Shown here piece by piece: positions 14,520 through 23,624 of a stretch of DNA of 45,007 nucleotides. The stretch is from a virus. The number at the start of each line of letters is the position of its first letter. The first letter of the stretch is position 1. Position numbers and translations under genes: made by a program. A model generated the notes under the pieces. It was not told the DNA's origin. It was given only the letters and a program-made list of their open reading frames with translations, and searched no databases. Where the stretch lies: positions 1 through 45,007 of the IMG/VR virus record IMGVR_UViG_3300021090_000046. One strand, given 5' to 3'.

Positions 14520-17500
14520 TAGATTACATACCTCTTAGTAATTGTGCCTTGAGATGCTTCCAGTCTCAACAATTCTGATGCTAGGAATGGGCTTAGAACA
14601 CTTGCTAATATTCTTCCATCAACTATCAACTGAGTGCTATTGTCAATCTTCATCTCAAGTCTTGTATTTATAGGTGCTGCTGTTGTAGCAGATTGTGTTA
14701 TATTTCTAAAGCCTGTTCCTGCACTTCCGGTTTGTGAAGCAGCTCCCAATCCTTGACCTGCTCCTCCTCCAAACTGTAGAAGCTTCATTAGAAGGGTTGA
14801 TTTAAGAGTTTCTAGGAAACTAGCTCCTCCTGTAGCTTTTGCAGGATTGATTCTATCAAAAGATTCTCTGGCAGCCTCGCTGTAGGCATTGCTTCCAACT
14901 CTGGTATCTTTATACCCAGGACCCGTACCACCAGCGTCCAGCCAAAGCTCCTTCTGAGTCATTTTCTTTGCTCCAGGACCAGTACCTCCCAAGTCTAAAA
15001 GAAGTTCCTTTTGCTTGGTCATCAACCCTTGATTTAGATTTGTTAGAGCCTGAGTATTCTGCTGAGTAGCCGATGTATTCTCCTGTGTACCGATGTCAGG
15101 AAGTCCTCCACCACCTCCGCCTCCCTGATTTCTGTAGTAGGCAGCCTGAAGAGGAACCCAGAAAGTAGCTCCTTCAGGTATGTTATACATACCATCAAGC
15201 TGTTTCTGATTCAAATCAACAAGCTTTTCCAAAGCCAGCTTAATAGCAAGATTATCTCCATGCAAAGTTCCTGTAACATAGTCATTGAAGATTACACCTA
15301 TCTCTTCAGGATTCTGTTCATACTTCGGGAATTTTTGTGTCAGATAGCCGCTGAAGTAGTTAACCATATTCTGTAACTCTCCTGCACGGCTTCCAGGCAA
15401 ATCTATCTGTTCAATACCATAAGGATTGGCTTTCTGTGAGGAAATCTTTCCCTCTTCCAGAAGCTTTTGCATAGCCTGTTGGAAGAATTGTGGGTCAATT
15501 CCTTCAACCGTTTCATAGAAGGCGTCTCCGCTATCCTTTATAATCTGTGCCCACTCGTCCCAGGAAGCTTGTAGCCCATCGTAAAGTTGGTCAGGTATCT
15601 TTAGAAAGCCTTTATAGAACTGTTCCTGTAGCTGGACAGCCTGTTTCTTTATTAAACCAAATTCATCAGATGTTAATGGTTTATTAATATCACCCTGTAC
15701 ATCTGGTATATTCAATCTGGAAATACCGGCTTGCTGGTATGTATCCGTAGCTAATGTTGCCGCCAAGTCTGTTCTTTCTGTCAGCATCTTCTGCAAATCT
15801 TCTCTAGAAAAGTCTCCTCCTTGGAATTGAAGAAGTTTCTCATTCTTTAGGGCTGGGTCATTTAGAAGGTTTATTAAAGTGGAAATTTCTCCGGTAATCG
15901 CAGTGAGTTCGTTTACTGATTCCTGAGAACCATATACAGTAATTTGCGAGAAGGCTTCAAACAAATCTGAGCTTGTTTTTATATCTTTATTTAATTTTTC
16001 AAATTCTTTTCCAAAAGCTGTGTAATATTGTAGAGTTTTAGTATCAACTCCGGTCAAAGATTTAATCTGCTGGGTATATTGTGTTCCTTTTAAATCCCCA
16101 GACAATCTTTCCTGAGAAATTTCCTTTCTCATTGTTTCGGCGATACTTTCTATGACTGGAGTAAACAATTGTTTGTTTTGACCCACTCTGTTTGTGAACT
16201 CAGTACTAATATCGGCATTGGGCTGAACAGCATTATACTCTGCCAAAGCAACATCGTACTGACCTCTTGCCTGTTCAGAAGCACGCAAGTATGCCGGTCT
16301 TTGAGCAGATGCTTCAATTCTGCTTCCTGTTGAAAAAGCTTTTAGAATATCGTCTTTAGTTATGCCGTAGGTTTTGAATACAGTCTCCATGCTGGTGCTA
16401 GAATCTGGACCGCTTCTTCCAGCGAGATACTTGTTTAGTTTCTCCTGGTCTCCGCTTTGTATTATGTCATTAAGATTTTCAACGTCTGTTGGAAGTTTCT
16501 TGGCACTAAAAGATGTGACAAATCTACCCAACTGTTCATTCCCATATCCTATTGATTTATACAAATCAATCTCAGCATCTTTTAGTTTAGCTTCCTTGTC
16601 CTTTGATGTATCAACCCCCCCACCCTCGGCTATTGTGGTTCCTTTTCCATAACCAAATATATCTGTCTTTCTGGCTATTGTAGCAGTAACAAAAGATTCT
16701 GCTATGGAAACACCAATGGCTGCTCCTATTACTGGACCTGCTCCAGTAAGTGAGCCTACAATACCACCAGCTAAACCTCCAATTATATCGGCAGTTGCTT
16801 TTGTTTTTCCAAACCTGTCGTCTTTGTTTGTAGCATTTTGCAAGGCAGGAATTGCTGCTAAAGCAATTCCTTGAAAGATTCCAGAAGAGAGATTTGTACC
16901 CAATAAGTTTGTAGATGCAAAATTACCCGCTCTTTGACCGAATGAAGGAACTCCTCTTGAGAGTCCTTGACTTGCTGCATCTAGTCTTGGTGCTAAGGCA
17001 TCAGTTTGAAGTCCCTGTCCTATACCAGTAAGTCCAGCCTGAATAGATGGAATACCTCTACTTTTTAGTATAAGAGTTGTAGCAATAAATGCAGCCATAG
17101 CAGGAGTTGCCTTTCCCAATAAGGAAATCAATCCATCAAATGCTGTTACAAGAGCTGTTATACCGTTTACACTTCCCTTAATAAGTCCAAGGAAACCTCC
17201 TTCAGTTCCCATAGTCTGGGCTAGTTCCTGAAAAGCGTTTCCTAGTCTTTCAATAGATGTTTGTACTGTTTCCAACTGTTTTGCAAGAGCTGCCTCAGCG
17301 TCCCCACTCGCTCTTTCTGATTCTTGAGCAATAGAAAATACTCTATCAAAATTCTCTATAAATGTAGAATAGGCAGCCTGTCTACGAGTTCCACCACCCA
17401 AAGCTAAAGTAAGCTTTGAGAATTGTGAGTCTGATATAGTTCCCTGTTGTCTTAAGTTATAAATTTCCTGCATTACTTCCAAGAAAGGTCTAAGTTCTCC

Positions 17501-18802
17501 TGTGACAGTAGTAGCGGAAATACCAAGATTTTCCAATTCTTTTCTGGCATTTTCTGATTGAAAGCCCGAAACAATAGAACGAGCAATATTTGCAGTTTCT
17601 TTTCCACTTGAAATGCCAGTTTCAGATATGGCTGCAATTAGACCGTTAAGCTGGTCTACGCCAATTCCTGCGGCTTCAGCAGCATCTCCTACTACAGCAA
17701 AGCCTGTGGCTAATGTAGTAAGGTCTACGTTGGCTACCTTGGTCACTCTTACCCACTTATCCAGCAATTCTGTACCATTTCCCAAACCTCTTTCAGTCTG
17801 TCTAAGGGACGCTGAAAGGGTGTCAATAGCACTTGCCTGGTCTAGTGTGGAAAGTTTTGATAATGTTAAAGAGTCACTCAATAACGTTGTAGCAATACCA
17901 AATCTCTCTACCTCATTGGCTGTTCCACCTGCTGCTCTATAAGCTAGAGTAAAAGCGTCAATAACCCCGCTAACAGATTCTCCTGCTGCATTTGCCGCAG
18001 CAGCAGACGTATCAAAAATTTTTGATTGATCTATAAATGAGCTATTAACAGAAATTGATGCTTCTGCTAATCTTACCTCATTCTCTATCATGATTTGGGT
18101 AAGCTCTTGCAACTTTCTCATTGGTCCATAAACAGCAGCCAAGGCTATTGACCACTTGGTTAATTCACCAATATCTCTAATAACTCCTTGACCGAAACTT
18201 CTGAACTGATTTGAAATACCAGGAGTAGCTCTTCCAGCCTTATTTACAAAAGTATCAAATCTTCCTTGAACTCCTCCCTCATCATATTTTTGAAATTGTA
18301 ACTGCTCTATTCCAGCAGTTCCCCGAGATTGTGCTTTTACAAGATTCTTTACGTCAAATCCGTGTGCTCTAGCCTGTTCAAGAGCTTGTGTGTATTTAGT
18401 TTCTACTTGAACTCTCTTTCTTAAAGAGTCTACTATTTGCTTTTCTGCTTCGATTCTTGCTGTTTGTTTATCCTGAATATCTGGAACTCCAGCAGATTTT
18501 CTGTATGCTGCACGAAGTCTAGTTTCTGCGGCTACTTCAGAACCACCAGAAGGATGTCCTCCAGGAATGGTAGTTACGGCAGCATTTTTTAACTTCAGAT
18601 AGTTATTTGTTGCCGCAACCAGTTCCTGATTTAATCTTTCCGCCTGAATTCTCTGATTGGCTAGGGCTTTATTAAAGTTTTCAGACCCAGTCGCTGAAAA
18701 AATTTTCTGCATTTGGGTTATGGTAGAATTAGCAATATTCAGTTGGGAATTCAGTTGCTTTATTACTGCCAATAGCTTATTAAAATCTTGTTCTGCTGCC
18801 AT
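14519..18802 (-). CDS. Tape-measure protein
   Basis: A 1427-residue protein, the longest in the window, sited directly after the frameshifted tail chaperones. Residues about 1-150 are helical coiled coil. Residues about 235-430 match the TP901-type tape-measure core (LTQIMIENEVRLAEASISVN, VIDAFTLAYRAAGGTANEVE, GIGVDQLNGLIAAISETG). Hydrophobic segments near 560-580 and 690-725 (IIGGLAGGIVGSLTGAG) are typical membrane-interacting parts. Gly-rich linkers stand near 1275. By the usual rule of about 0.15 nm per residue the tail would be near 210 nm. The C-terminus is a small conserved-looking domain ending TITKRYVI. It sets tail length and may help DNA entry. Confidence 0.92.
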   Translation of the reverse strand: MAAEQDFNKLLAVIKQLNSQLNIANSTITQMQKIFSATGSENFNKALANQRIQAERLNQELVAATNNYLKLKNAAVTTIPGGHPSGGSEVAAETRLRAAYRKSAGVPDIQDKQTARIEAEKQIVDSLRKRVQVETKYTQALEQARAHGFDVKNLVKAQSRGTAGIEQLQFQKYDEGGVQGRFDTFVNKAGRATPGISNQFRSFGQGVIRDIGELTKWSIALAAVYGPMRKLQELTQIMIENEVRLAEASISVNSSFIDQSKIFDTSAAAANAAGESVSGVIDAFTLAYRAAGGTANEVERFGIATTLLSDSLTLSKLSTLDQASAIDTLSASLRQTERGLGNGTELLDKWVRVTKVANVDLTTLATGFAVVGDAAEAAGIGVDQLNGLIAAISETGISSGKETANIARSIVSGFQSENARKELENLGISATTVTGELRPFLEVMQEIYNLRQQGTISDSQFSKLTLALGGGTRRQAAYSTFIENFDRVFSIAQESERASGDAEAALAKQLETVQTSIERLGNAFQELAQTMGTEGGFLGLIKGSVNGITALVTAFDGLISLLGKATPAMAAFIATTLILKSRGIPSIQAGLTGIGQGLQTDALAPRLDAASQGLSRGVPSFGQRAGNFASTNLLGTNLSSGIFQGIALAAIPALQNATNKDDRFGKTKATADIIGGLAGGIVGSLTGAGPVIGAAIGVSIAESFVTATIARKTDIFGYGKGTTIAEGGGVDTSKDKEAKLKDAEIDLYKSIGYGNEQLGRFVTSFSAKKLPTDVENLNDIIQSGDQEKLNKYLAGRSGPDSSTSMETVFKTYGITKDDILKAFSTGSRIEASAQRPAYLRASEQARGQYDVALAEYNAVQPNADISTEFTNRVGQNKQLFTPVIESIAETMRKEISQERLSGDLKGTQYTQQIKSLTGVDTKTLQYYTAFGKEFEKLNKDIKTSSDLFEAFSQITVYGSQESVNELTAITGEISTLINLLNDPALKNEKLLQFQGGDFSREDLQKMLTERTDLAATLATDTYQQAGISRLNIPDVQGDINKPLTSDEFGLIKKQAVQLQEQFYKGFLKIPDQLYDGLQASWDEWAQIIKDSGDAFYETVEGIDPQFFQQAMQKLLEEGKISSQKANPYGIEQIDLPGSRAGELQNMVNYFSGYLTQKFPKYEQNPEEIGVIFNDYVTGTLHGDNLAIKLALEKLVDLNQKQLDGMYNIPEGATFWVPLQAAYYRNQGGGGGGGLPDIGTQENTSATQQNTQALTNLNQGLMTKQKELLLDLGGTGPGAKKMTQKELWLDAGGTGPGYKDTRVGSNAYSEAARESFDRINPAKATGGASFLETLKSTLLMKLLQFGGGAGQGLGAASQTGSAGTGFRNITQSATTAAPINTRLEMKIDNSTQLIVDGRILASVLSPFLASELLRLEASQGTITKRYVI

Positions 18803-18804
18803 AT

Positions 18805-19095
18805 TTATCCTTCTATATCTTTTATAGAGAGCTTTAGTGAACCATCGTCACCTTTACTACTTAATACTTTGTTCAGCCACTCATCCATTTCTTCAGATGT
18901 GCCGTCCCAAATAATATCTTCTGGAGGTCTCTTCTCTTTAGGAAGTTCATTCAAATTATCAATCTGTTGCATCTTCCTAATCACGAAACTAATCGTATAC
19001 GGGAGTTGAGATAAATCTTTCACCTTGGGGTCAAGGGGAATACTCAACGCTTTAGAGACATTCCACAGGGCTGCTATAGCGTTGCTTCCCGCAAT
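18805..19095 (-). CDS. Tail assembly chaperone, frameshift extension (T part)
   Basis: This frame has no good start of its own (the first candidate is a TTG at 19047 without a ribosome site), but it is open back to the slippery site at 19101-19095. A -1 shift there continues the upstream protein with IAGSNAIAALWNVSKALSIPLDPKVK and about 70 more residues to the stop at 18805, giving a fused product of about 334 residues. In lambda and most siphophages the G-T fusion binds the tape-measure protein during tail assembly, and the tape-measure gene indeed follows 2 nt later. The extension is 96 residues and acidic near the end. Confidence 0.85.
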   Translation of the reverse strand: MAGSNAIAALWNVSKALSIPLDPKVKDLSQLPYTISFVIRKMQQIDNLNELPKEKRPPEDIIWDGTSEEMDEWLNKVLSSKGDDGSLKLSIKDIEG

Positions 19096-19808
19096 TTTTT
19101 TAGTTCATCAGGTTTGATGTCTAGTTTATCATAGGCAGCCCTAAATTCGGATTTTACCTCTAGGCTCATATTATCAAATTCATCATAAGATGAAAAAAAT
19201 CTTTTGTCTAGTGCGTAAGTATCGTCCTTGTAGCAGCCAAGATAAAGCTCCATATTGCGATAACTTTCCATAGCTCTTTGTTCACAAAGTTCATCTATTA
19301 ATGCATTTGTATATCTTTTGTATAAGGACTCTTTGTCCTCATACTCCAAAAGTTTTAGAGCTTTATCCACTTCTTTTCTCATATGTTTTTCTACAGCATC
19401 TTTGAATTGAGTTGGAAAATCGTCCACTTCTTTTTGGTATTTCTCCATTTTTGAGAGAGAAGCGTTTGATTTTGGTGGTGTGGGTTTCTTCACCTTTATG
19501 CTCTTATAAGCATTATTTGTTATCTCCCTCATGGAATACGCTATAATAAGATTTCTCAAATCTTCTTCGCTTACCTCTTCTATGGATTTAACGAATACTA
19601 TTCTTTCATCGCTGTTTAGATCAAGTAACTTTCTTCTCAGTTCTGCACTCTGTCTTACAGCAAAGACTCTTGCTCTGTTTGCATCTGCGTCTCCCAGAAG
19701 CCTCATGTACACTAGAGCCTCTGGTTTTCCATCCTCTCCTACTACTTCAAAAACTCTTCCCCAAACAAACAGCTTTGAAATATCCACATCGTTCTTTTCT
19801 ATTTCCAT
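19074..19808 (-). CDS. Tail assembly chaperone (G-like)
   Basis: A 244-residue charged, helical protein between the tail-tube and tape-measure genes. It starts MEIEKNDVDISKLFVWGR. Residues about 30-90 are a compact mixed region (LVYMRLLGDADANRARVFAV). The remainder is helical with many Lys and Glu (MEKYQKEVDDFPTQFKDAVE). Near the end, DELKKLREATL runs through the slippery heptamer, and six codons later comes the stop. It would be made in excess over the fusion form and coat the tape-measure protein before tube assembly. There is no sequence match to lambda G by eye; the call rests on position plus the frameshift. Confidence 0.8.
   Translation of the reverse strand: MEIEKNDVDISKLFVWGRVFEVVGEDGKPEALVYMRLLGDADANRARVFAVRQSAELRRKLLDLNSDERIVFVKSIEEVSEEDLRNLIIAYSMREITNNAYKSIKVKKPTPPKSNASLSKMEKYQKEVDDFPTQFKDAVEKHMRKEVDKALKLLEYEDKESLYKRYTNALIDELCEQRAMESYRNMELYLGCYKDDTYALDKRFFSSYDEFDNMSLEVKSEFRAAYDKLDIKPDELKKLREATL
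19095..19101 (-). promoter_or_regulatory. Programmed -1 ribosomal frameshift site A_AAA_AAA
   Basis: On the minus strand the codons read CTA AAA AAA TTG, so the heptamer A AAA AAA is in the correct zero-frame phase for tandem slippage. The zero-frame stop follows 18 nt after the heptamer, and the -1 frame stays open for 96 more codons that read as protein. No obvious pseudoknot was seen downstream; A-rich sites can work without one. Confidence 0.85.
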
Positions 19809-19853
19809 TTCCTAATCCTTTCTCTCTATAAAGTTATACCTAATAGAAATTAG

Positions 19854-20171
19854 CTAATTTTTATATTTCCATTCAGAGCTGACTACATAATCAGCAATTG
19901 TTTTTCCATTTTCGTTCATTACATACACAGTTCCATCATGTATTTCTACACCCTCACCATCAGTATTCCAATAAATTAGAAAGTCTGAATCTGTGATAGA
20001 TTCTGATGCTGGACACCTCATTAATGATTTTATTTCTTTCACTAATTCCTTACCATCTTTTTCAATATACCTCATAGTTAACATTTCTTCTTCTCCTTCT
20101 GCTTCTAGAAGGTATAACTTTAAATTAAAAGGAGCTACAATAGAACAGACTGTTTTTTCAAGTCCATACAT
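19854..20171 (-). CDS. Hypothetical protein between tail tube and chaperone genes
   Basis: A 105-residue protein starting MYGLEKTVCSIVAPFN. The ATG at 20171 is preferred because AAAGGAG stands 5 nt upstream; another ATG directly before it would be too close. The middle is acidic (LEAEGEEEMLTMRYIEKDGKE), and the C-terminal half alternates strand-like segments (FLIYWNTDGEGVEIHDGTVYVM). No family is recognised. It sits where some phages carry an accessory tail gene and is separated from the tail-tube stop by about 50 nt of AT-rich DNA. Confidence 0.55.
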   Translation of the reverse strand: MYGLEKTVCSIVAPFNLKLYLLEAEGEEEMLTMRYIEKDGKELVKEIKSLMRCPASESITDSDFLIYWNTDGEGVEIHDGTVYVMNENGKTIADYVVSSEWKYKN

Positions 20172-20224
20172 CATAGCTCCTTTTATAATCCTTGTATAGC
20201 TATTTAAACTATATTTTAAATTTC

Positions 20225-21415
20225 TTAGACCATTGCACCAGAGAAGATGATACATTGAGCATCAATACTTCTCCAATTGAAGGTCTGTTGTGCGTTGTTA
20301 TTTACGTTGCTTGTAAAACCGTCACTTGTGATTGAAATCGTAGGCACATAGACCGTCTTTAGGACTACAGGATTTGCTCCATCGTCACATGGGTCTACAA
20401 GCTCAATTTTCAAAGTCAGCGTTACATCAGTACATCCCTCACCGGGCTGCCATTCAATACCGCTACCAACAGTTCCCTCGGTTAGAAGAGAAACCAAATC
20501 GGTATCAGTATCCAAAACAGTAATTGTACCTTCTACGGTAGGAACCTGTCTCTGGTATCCCACAACATTTCTATTTCCAAGCTCTTTTACTGCCTGTACG
20601 TTTAAGTTACCATTAATGTTAACTGACTGAACTCTGCTGATGTCATTGGCGGAGATTTGGATTTTTACATCCTTGCCTCTGATAGCCGCTGGCATACTTG
20701 CGTCTGCTACATCACTCCAGTTGTTTCCTGCTGGGTCAGAGTGGTAAACAACCAATAACTGCGCTACTCTTGAGTCACCCGTAGTCAAAGTAGTACCAAC
20801 AACTCGGTATTCGCCGGTAGCTGGTGCTCCAGAAACTTCTGTTAGATATTCTCCATCCAGTACCGCTGAAAGGGCATAATTGCCGTTCTTTAGTTGAATA
20901 GGTGTCTGTGTGAGTACAAATGAAGTCGTTCCTGTTACAAATTTATCAACAACAACATCATACTTCAGGTAACGTCTTTCTGAACCAATCGCTGTATAGT
21001 CTTCGGTTGAGTCTCCGTCTACCTGGTAATTGAATGTAAAATCTCTAACCTGTAAGCGTTTTCCGTGAATTGACTTCACATAGTCCGATACAGTAGTATC
21101 CTTTACAAACAAAATAGTGTCAATCTCACTAAGAGATGAAATGTCCACTCCGATTGCTGGATAAGCTGTGGCGTCCACTCCTGTCAATGCCGCAAAGATT
21201 TTAATTCCAACGTCAAATGCACTAAAAGTAACAGTAACGTTTGGAGTATCTTTTACGATACCTATATGTAATGGATTGCCTAGCTCATCCTTATCCTCGG
21301 AAGGAATTTCTGCCGTGAAGCTTACTCTCTGGATTCTTGACGCCTTGAATGTGTCCCTAGGTCCTACAACATGTAGCTGAAGTTCCTTTGATGGGACGGC
21401 AAGTCTTTCTGCCAT
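20225..21415 (-). CDS. Major tail tube protein
   Basis: A 396-residue beta-rich protein with strong GGAGG 8 nt before the ATG. Its position between tail completion genes and the chaperone/tape-measure pair is the normal place for the tube protein. Sequence features fit: an N-terminal part with QRVSFTAEIPSEDKDE, repeated short strands, and a C-terminal half (VKIQISANDISRVQSVNINGN, VEGTITVLDTDTDL, LKTVYVPTISITSDGF) that looks like a repeat of the same fold or an added Ig-like domain. The length is about 1.5-2 times the smallest tube proteins. Hexameric rings of it would form the tail tube. Confidence 0.75.
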   Translation of the reverse strand: MAERLAVPSKELQLHVVGPRDTFKASRIQRVSFTAEIPSEDKDELGNPLHIGIVKDTPNVTVTFSAFDVGIKIFAALTGVDATAYPAIGVDISSLSEIDTILFVKDTTVSDYVKSIHGKRLQVRDFTFNYQVDGDSTEDYTAIGSERRYLKYDVVVDKFVTGTTSFVLTQTPIQLKNGNYALSAVLDGEYLTEVSGAPATGEYRVVGTTLTTGDSRVAQLLVVYHSDPAGNNWSDVADASMPAAIRGKDVKIQISANDISRVQSVNINGNLNVQAVKELGNRNVVGYQRQVPTVEGTITVLDTDTDLVSLLTEGTVGSGIEWQPGEGCTDVTLTLKIELVDPCDDGANPVVLKTVYVPTISITSDGFTSNVNNNAQQTFNWRSIDAQCIIFSGAMV

Positions 21416-21427
21416 TTATTTATCCTC

Positions 21428-21892
21428 CTACACTTTATCATTTTGTGTGATAAGAATTATTTGTCCTCTGTAGTAGAGTTTTTCATTGGATTGAATGGGT
21501 ATGTCCAGGGGTTCGTAACTTTTAGAAATCACACTTAAGTGATTAATACTCGTTGGAGAAACGTCAGGAGGGAAGCCCTCGTTATAGTCATATACTGTAA
21601 TACCATTGTCCGTTGAATCTAAAATTCTATAGGCAAAATCATCTCTTTGAGATATATTTATGCCAAAAATATCAATAAACCATCTTCTGGTTCTAAGACC
21701 AGAATCTCGATTTCCCATTTCAAATCGCTCTTCAATTAATTTACCATTTACCACAGAAATTGTGGGAACCTGTAAAATTGCTTTAGGAAACTCATTTACT
21801 ATTAGAATTTGGGGAAAAGCTGAAAACAATTCTTTTACAAAAAAGTTTATACTTATATCCTCTAATCTATAAATTGTCATTAGTTCTGCCAT
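21428..21892 (-). CDS. Tail completion / tail terminator-like protein
   Basis: A 154-residue protein directly before the tail-tube gene, where tail terminators (lambda gpU-like) usually lie. It begins MAELMTIYRLEDISINFFVKELF, followed by FPQILIVNEFPKAILQVPTISVV and RRWFIDIFGINISQRDDFAYRI, the mix of helix and strand seen in that group. It overlaps the upstream gene by one base (TAATG). Family membership is by position and general pattern, without a diagnostic motif. Confidence 0.55.
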   Translation of the reverse strand: MAELMTIYRLEDISINFFVKELFSAFPQILIVNEFPKAILQVPTISVVNGKLIEERFEMGNRDSGLRTRRWFIDIFGINISQRDDFAYRILDSTDNGITVYDYNEGFPPDVSPTSINHLSVISKSYEPLDIPIQSNEKLYYRGQIILITQNDKV

Positions 21893-22920
21893 TAGTATTC
21901 CATTAATCCTTCTAATCTTCTGACGGTAAGTCTTACTGGTCTTTTGCTAGATTTGGCGATGTTGATTGTTTTTGTTTCAAATTCTTCGCCAGCCCTATAT
22001 TTTCTAGCCGCCTGTGCTAACTTCTTCTCATCAGAATATTTCTTTAACTTTCCAAGCTTATTGAATATTGCTCTATTTTGTGATGCTTCTACTTTCAAAT
22101 TCTTTACTTCATTGGAAACCTCTTCTACAACTGTATGTACTTCGGAAATTTCTTTTTCATAGAACTGAAGTTCATCATACCATATAGCTGCCTCTTGAAA
22201 GTATTCAGCATTAAATTCTCTTTTTATACTTCTATCCGCATCCCCAACGAAATCTGTTGGTACACTAGGGTCAAGTGGATTGTACGACCCATCCGGTCTG
22301 TCAGAAGAAAGAGGAACTGTTCCGCTGTTCAGAAGCTGCCAGAAGGCTGCCTTTCTTCCAGATGCCGCCTTTCTTCCCAATATGGTTTTAGCATATAAAG
22401 CTTCATTTCCATATACTCTGGATAGCCACCACTCTGTAGCTTTTCCTCCGTAATCGTCTTCCTCATCTCCAATTTTTGATTTTAGAGTTTCTTCCCTGTA
22501 TATTGTAATACCCCTTCCCCAATCAGAAAGCGTTCCAGCTTCTGATTCAAAAACTATACTTCCCGATAATCTTAAAGTTAATCCAGAACCTGCAAACTCA
22601 TATTTATAAATGGAAAGTTCCTTGGCTACCTCATACAACAGTTCTCTATATGCTCTATTGTCAAACTCCTTGTTTGTTCCGATTGCCAAATCTATAGCCT
22701 CTATTAGCTTATCAGGAAACAACTTCTTCTGTCTGTTATATATCAGTTTGGCTTCTCTAGTTAGAGCCTTAGCCTCACGCTTTCTTACTAATCTTCTTTT
22801 TGCGTTGGTTATTTCACGCTTAAGGTCTTTATAAGCCTCCAAAGCCGGAACAATCTCGTTTTCTGTAGCTATTGTTGACCTGGAAAGTTCCCTGACTTTA
22901 TTGAGAGCTTCTTCAAACAT
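21892..22920 (-). CDS. Neck / minor tail protein
   Basis: A 342-residue protein, highly charged. Residues about 1-85 are basic helix (LKREITNAKRRLVRKREAKALTREAK). The middle has an HK97-gp10-like look around FWQLLNSGTVPLSSDRPDG, the region where such neck proteins carry a conserved GT. The C-terminus is again basic (SSKRPVRLTVRRLEG). Gp10-like proteins act in head-tail joining. This one is longer than typical because of the helical flanks. The assignment is tentative. Confidence 0.45.
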   Translation of the reverse strand: MFEEALNKVRELSRSTIATENEIVPALEAYKDLKREITNAKRRLVRKREAKALTREAKLIYNRQKKLFPDKLIEAIDLAIGTNKEFDNRAYRELLYEVAKELSIYKYEFAGSGLTLRLSGSIVFESEAGTLSDWGRGITIYREETLKSKIGDEEDDYGGKATEWWLSRVYGNEALYAKTILGRKAASGRKAAFWQLLNSGTVPLSSDRPDGSYNPLDPSVPTDFVGDADRSIKREFNAEYFQEAAIWYDELQFYEKEISEVHTVVEEVSNEVKNLKVEASQNRAIFNKLGKLKKYSDEKKLAQAARKYRAGEEFETKTINIAKSSKRPVRLTVRRLEGLMEY

Positions 22921-22921
22921 T

Positions 22922-23167
22922 TTATTTTATAAGGAATTCAATATTTCCGAAAGTAGTTCTTACAAATGAGCGGGTAAGATTGTTCAATTCATCAAGGATA
23001 AACTTTCTGATTTCCTGGTATTCTTCGGGGTCTTCTATTACCTTTTCCAGCTTTTGAAGAATTTTGGCTTGTGCCACCTTGTTTTTTGAACTTATTTTTT
23101 TTACTAAATCTATAACATCTACTTCTTGAAAGATTCCTTCTCCTTGAGTTGTGGTTTTTTCATCCAT
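22922..23167 (-). CDS. Small helical hypothetical protein
   Basis: An 81-residue protein from the ATG at 23167, with GGAG 5 nt upstream. It is almost all helix: VIDLVKKISSKNKVAQAKILQKLEKVIEDPEEYQEIRKFI and onward. No membrane segment or cysteine is seen. It ends 1 nt before the neck-like gene. It is probably a minor connector or chaperone, but no family is recognised. Confidence 0.55.
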   Translation of the reverse strand: MDEKTTTQGEGIFQEVDVIDLVKKISSKNKVAQAKILQKLEKVIEDPEEYQEIRKFILDELNNLTRSFVRTTFGNIEFLIK

Positions 23168-23180
23168 CGCTTCTCCTTTA

Positions 23181-23624
23181 TCATAGCCTTTCTTTCTCTT
23201 TTAGTACCACTATTATTCGATTTACGACTGGAATTCCTCTTAATACGATTCTTGAAACATCCATTTCCCGTTCATCTACAATAACAAACTTCGAGCTATG
23301 GATTATTTCCTCCCTTTCGTCCGTATGCATGACCTTTACTGTACAATCCCCATTATCTAACATACCTCCTGTTTCCCAAGCGCGGTTTTCCATTTTCCCC
23401 CACGTAACGTGCCCGGACATTGTAGCACCACTATATGTAGGTATCCAATATTCACCAGAACAAATTATACAGAAAGAATCTGTCGAAGTATTAGTAATTG
23501 GGTCTAGATTGCAAATAGGACAGGAAGTAATGGAATCCACTACATAGAAAGTGACTGGTCTTCCGTCCATGCCTATCATTTCTTCAATTAGCTCTCTTGT
23601 ATTGTCTGGGAATGGTGGCAACAT
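23181..23624 (-). CDS. Zinc-ribbon connector-region protein
   Basis: A 147-residue protein. Cys35-x2-Cys38 and Cys52-x2-Cys55 form a compact zinc ribbon (CPIC...CIIC). The region after it is beta-rich (EYWIPTYSGATMSGHVTWG, CTVKVMHTDEREEIIHSSKFVIVDERE). A small structural protein with such a ribbon between connector genes is plausible as a head-tail joining or stopper protein. It is translationally coupled (TAATG) to the GT4 gene before it. The zinc ribbon is seen directly; the assembly role is inferred from neighbours. Confidence 0.6.
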   Translation of the reverse strand: MLPPFPDNTRELIEEMIGMDGRPVTFYVVDSITSCPICNLDPITNTSTDSFCIICSGEYWIPTYSGATMSGHVTWGKMENRAWETGGMLDNGDCTVKVMHTDEREEIIHSSKFVIVDEREMDVSRIVLRGIPVVNRIIVVLKEKERL

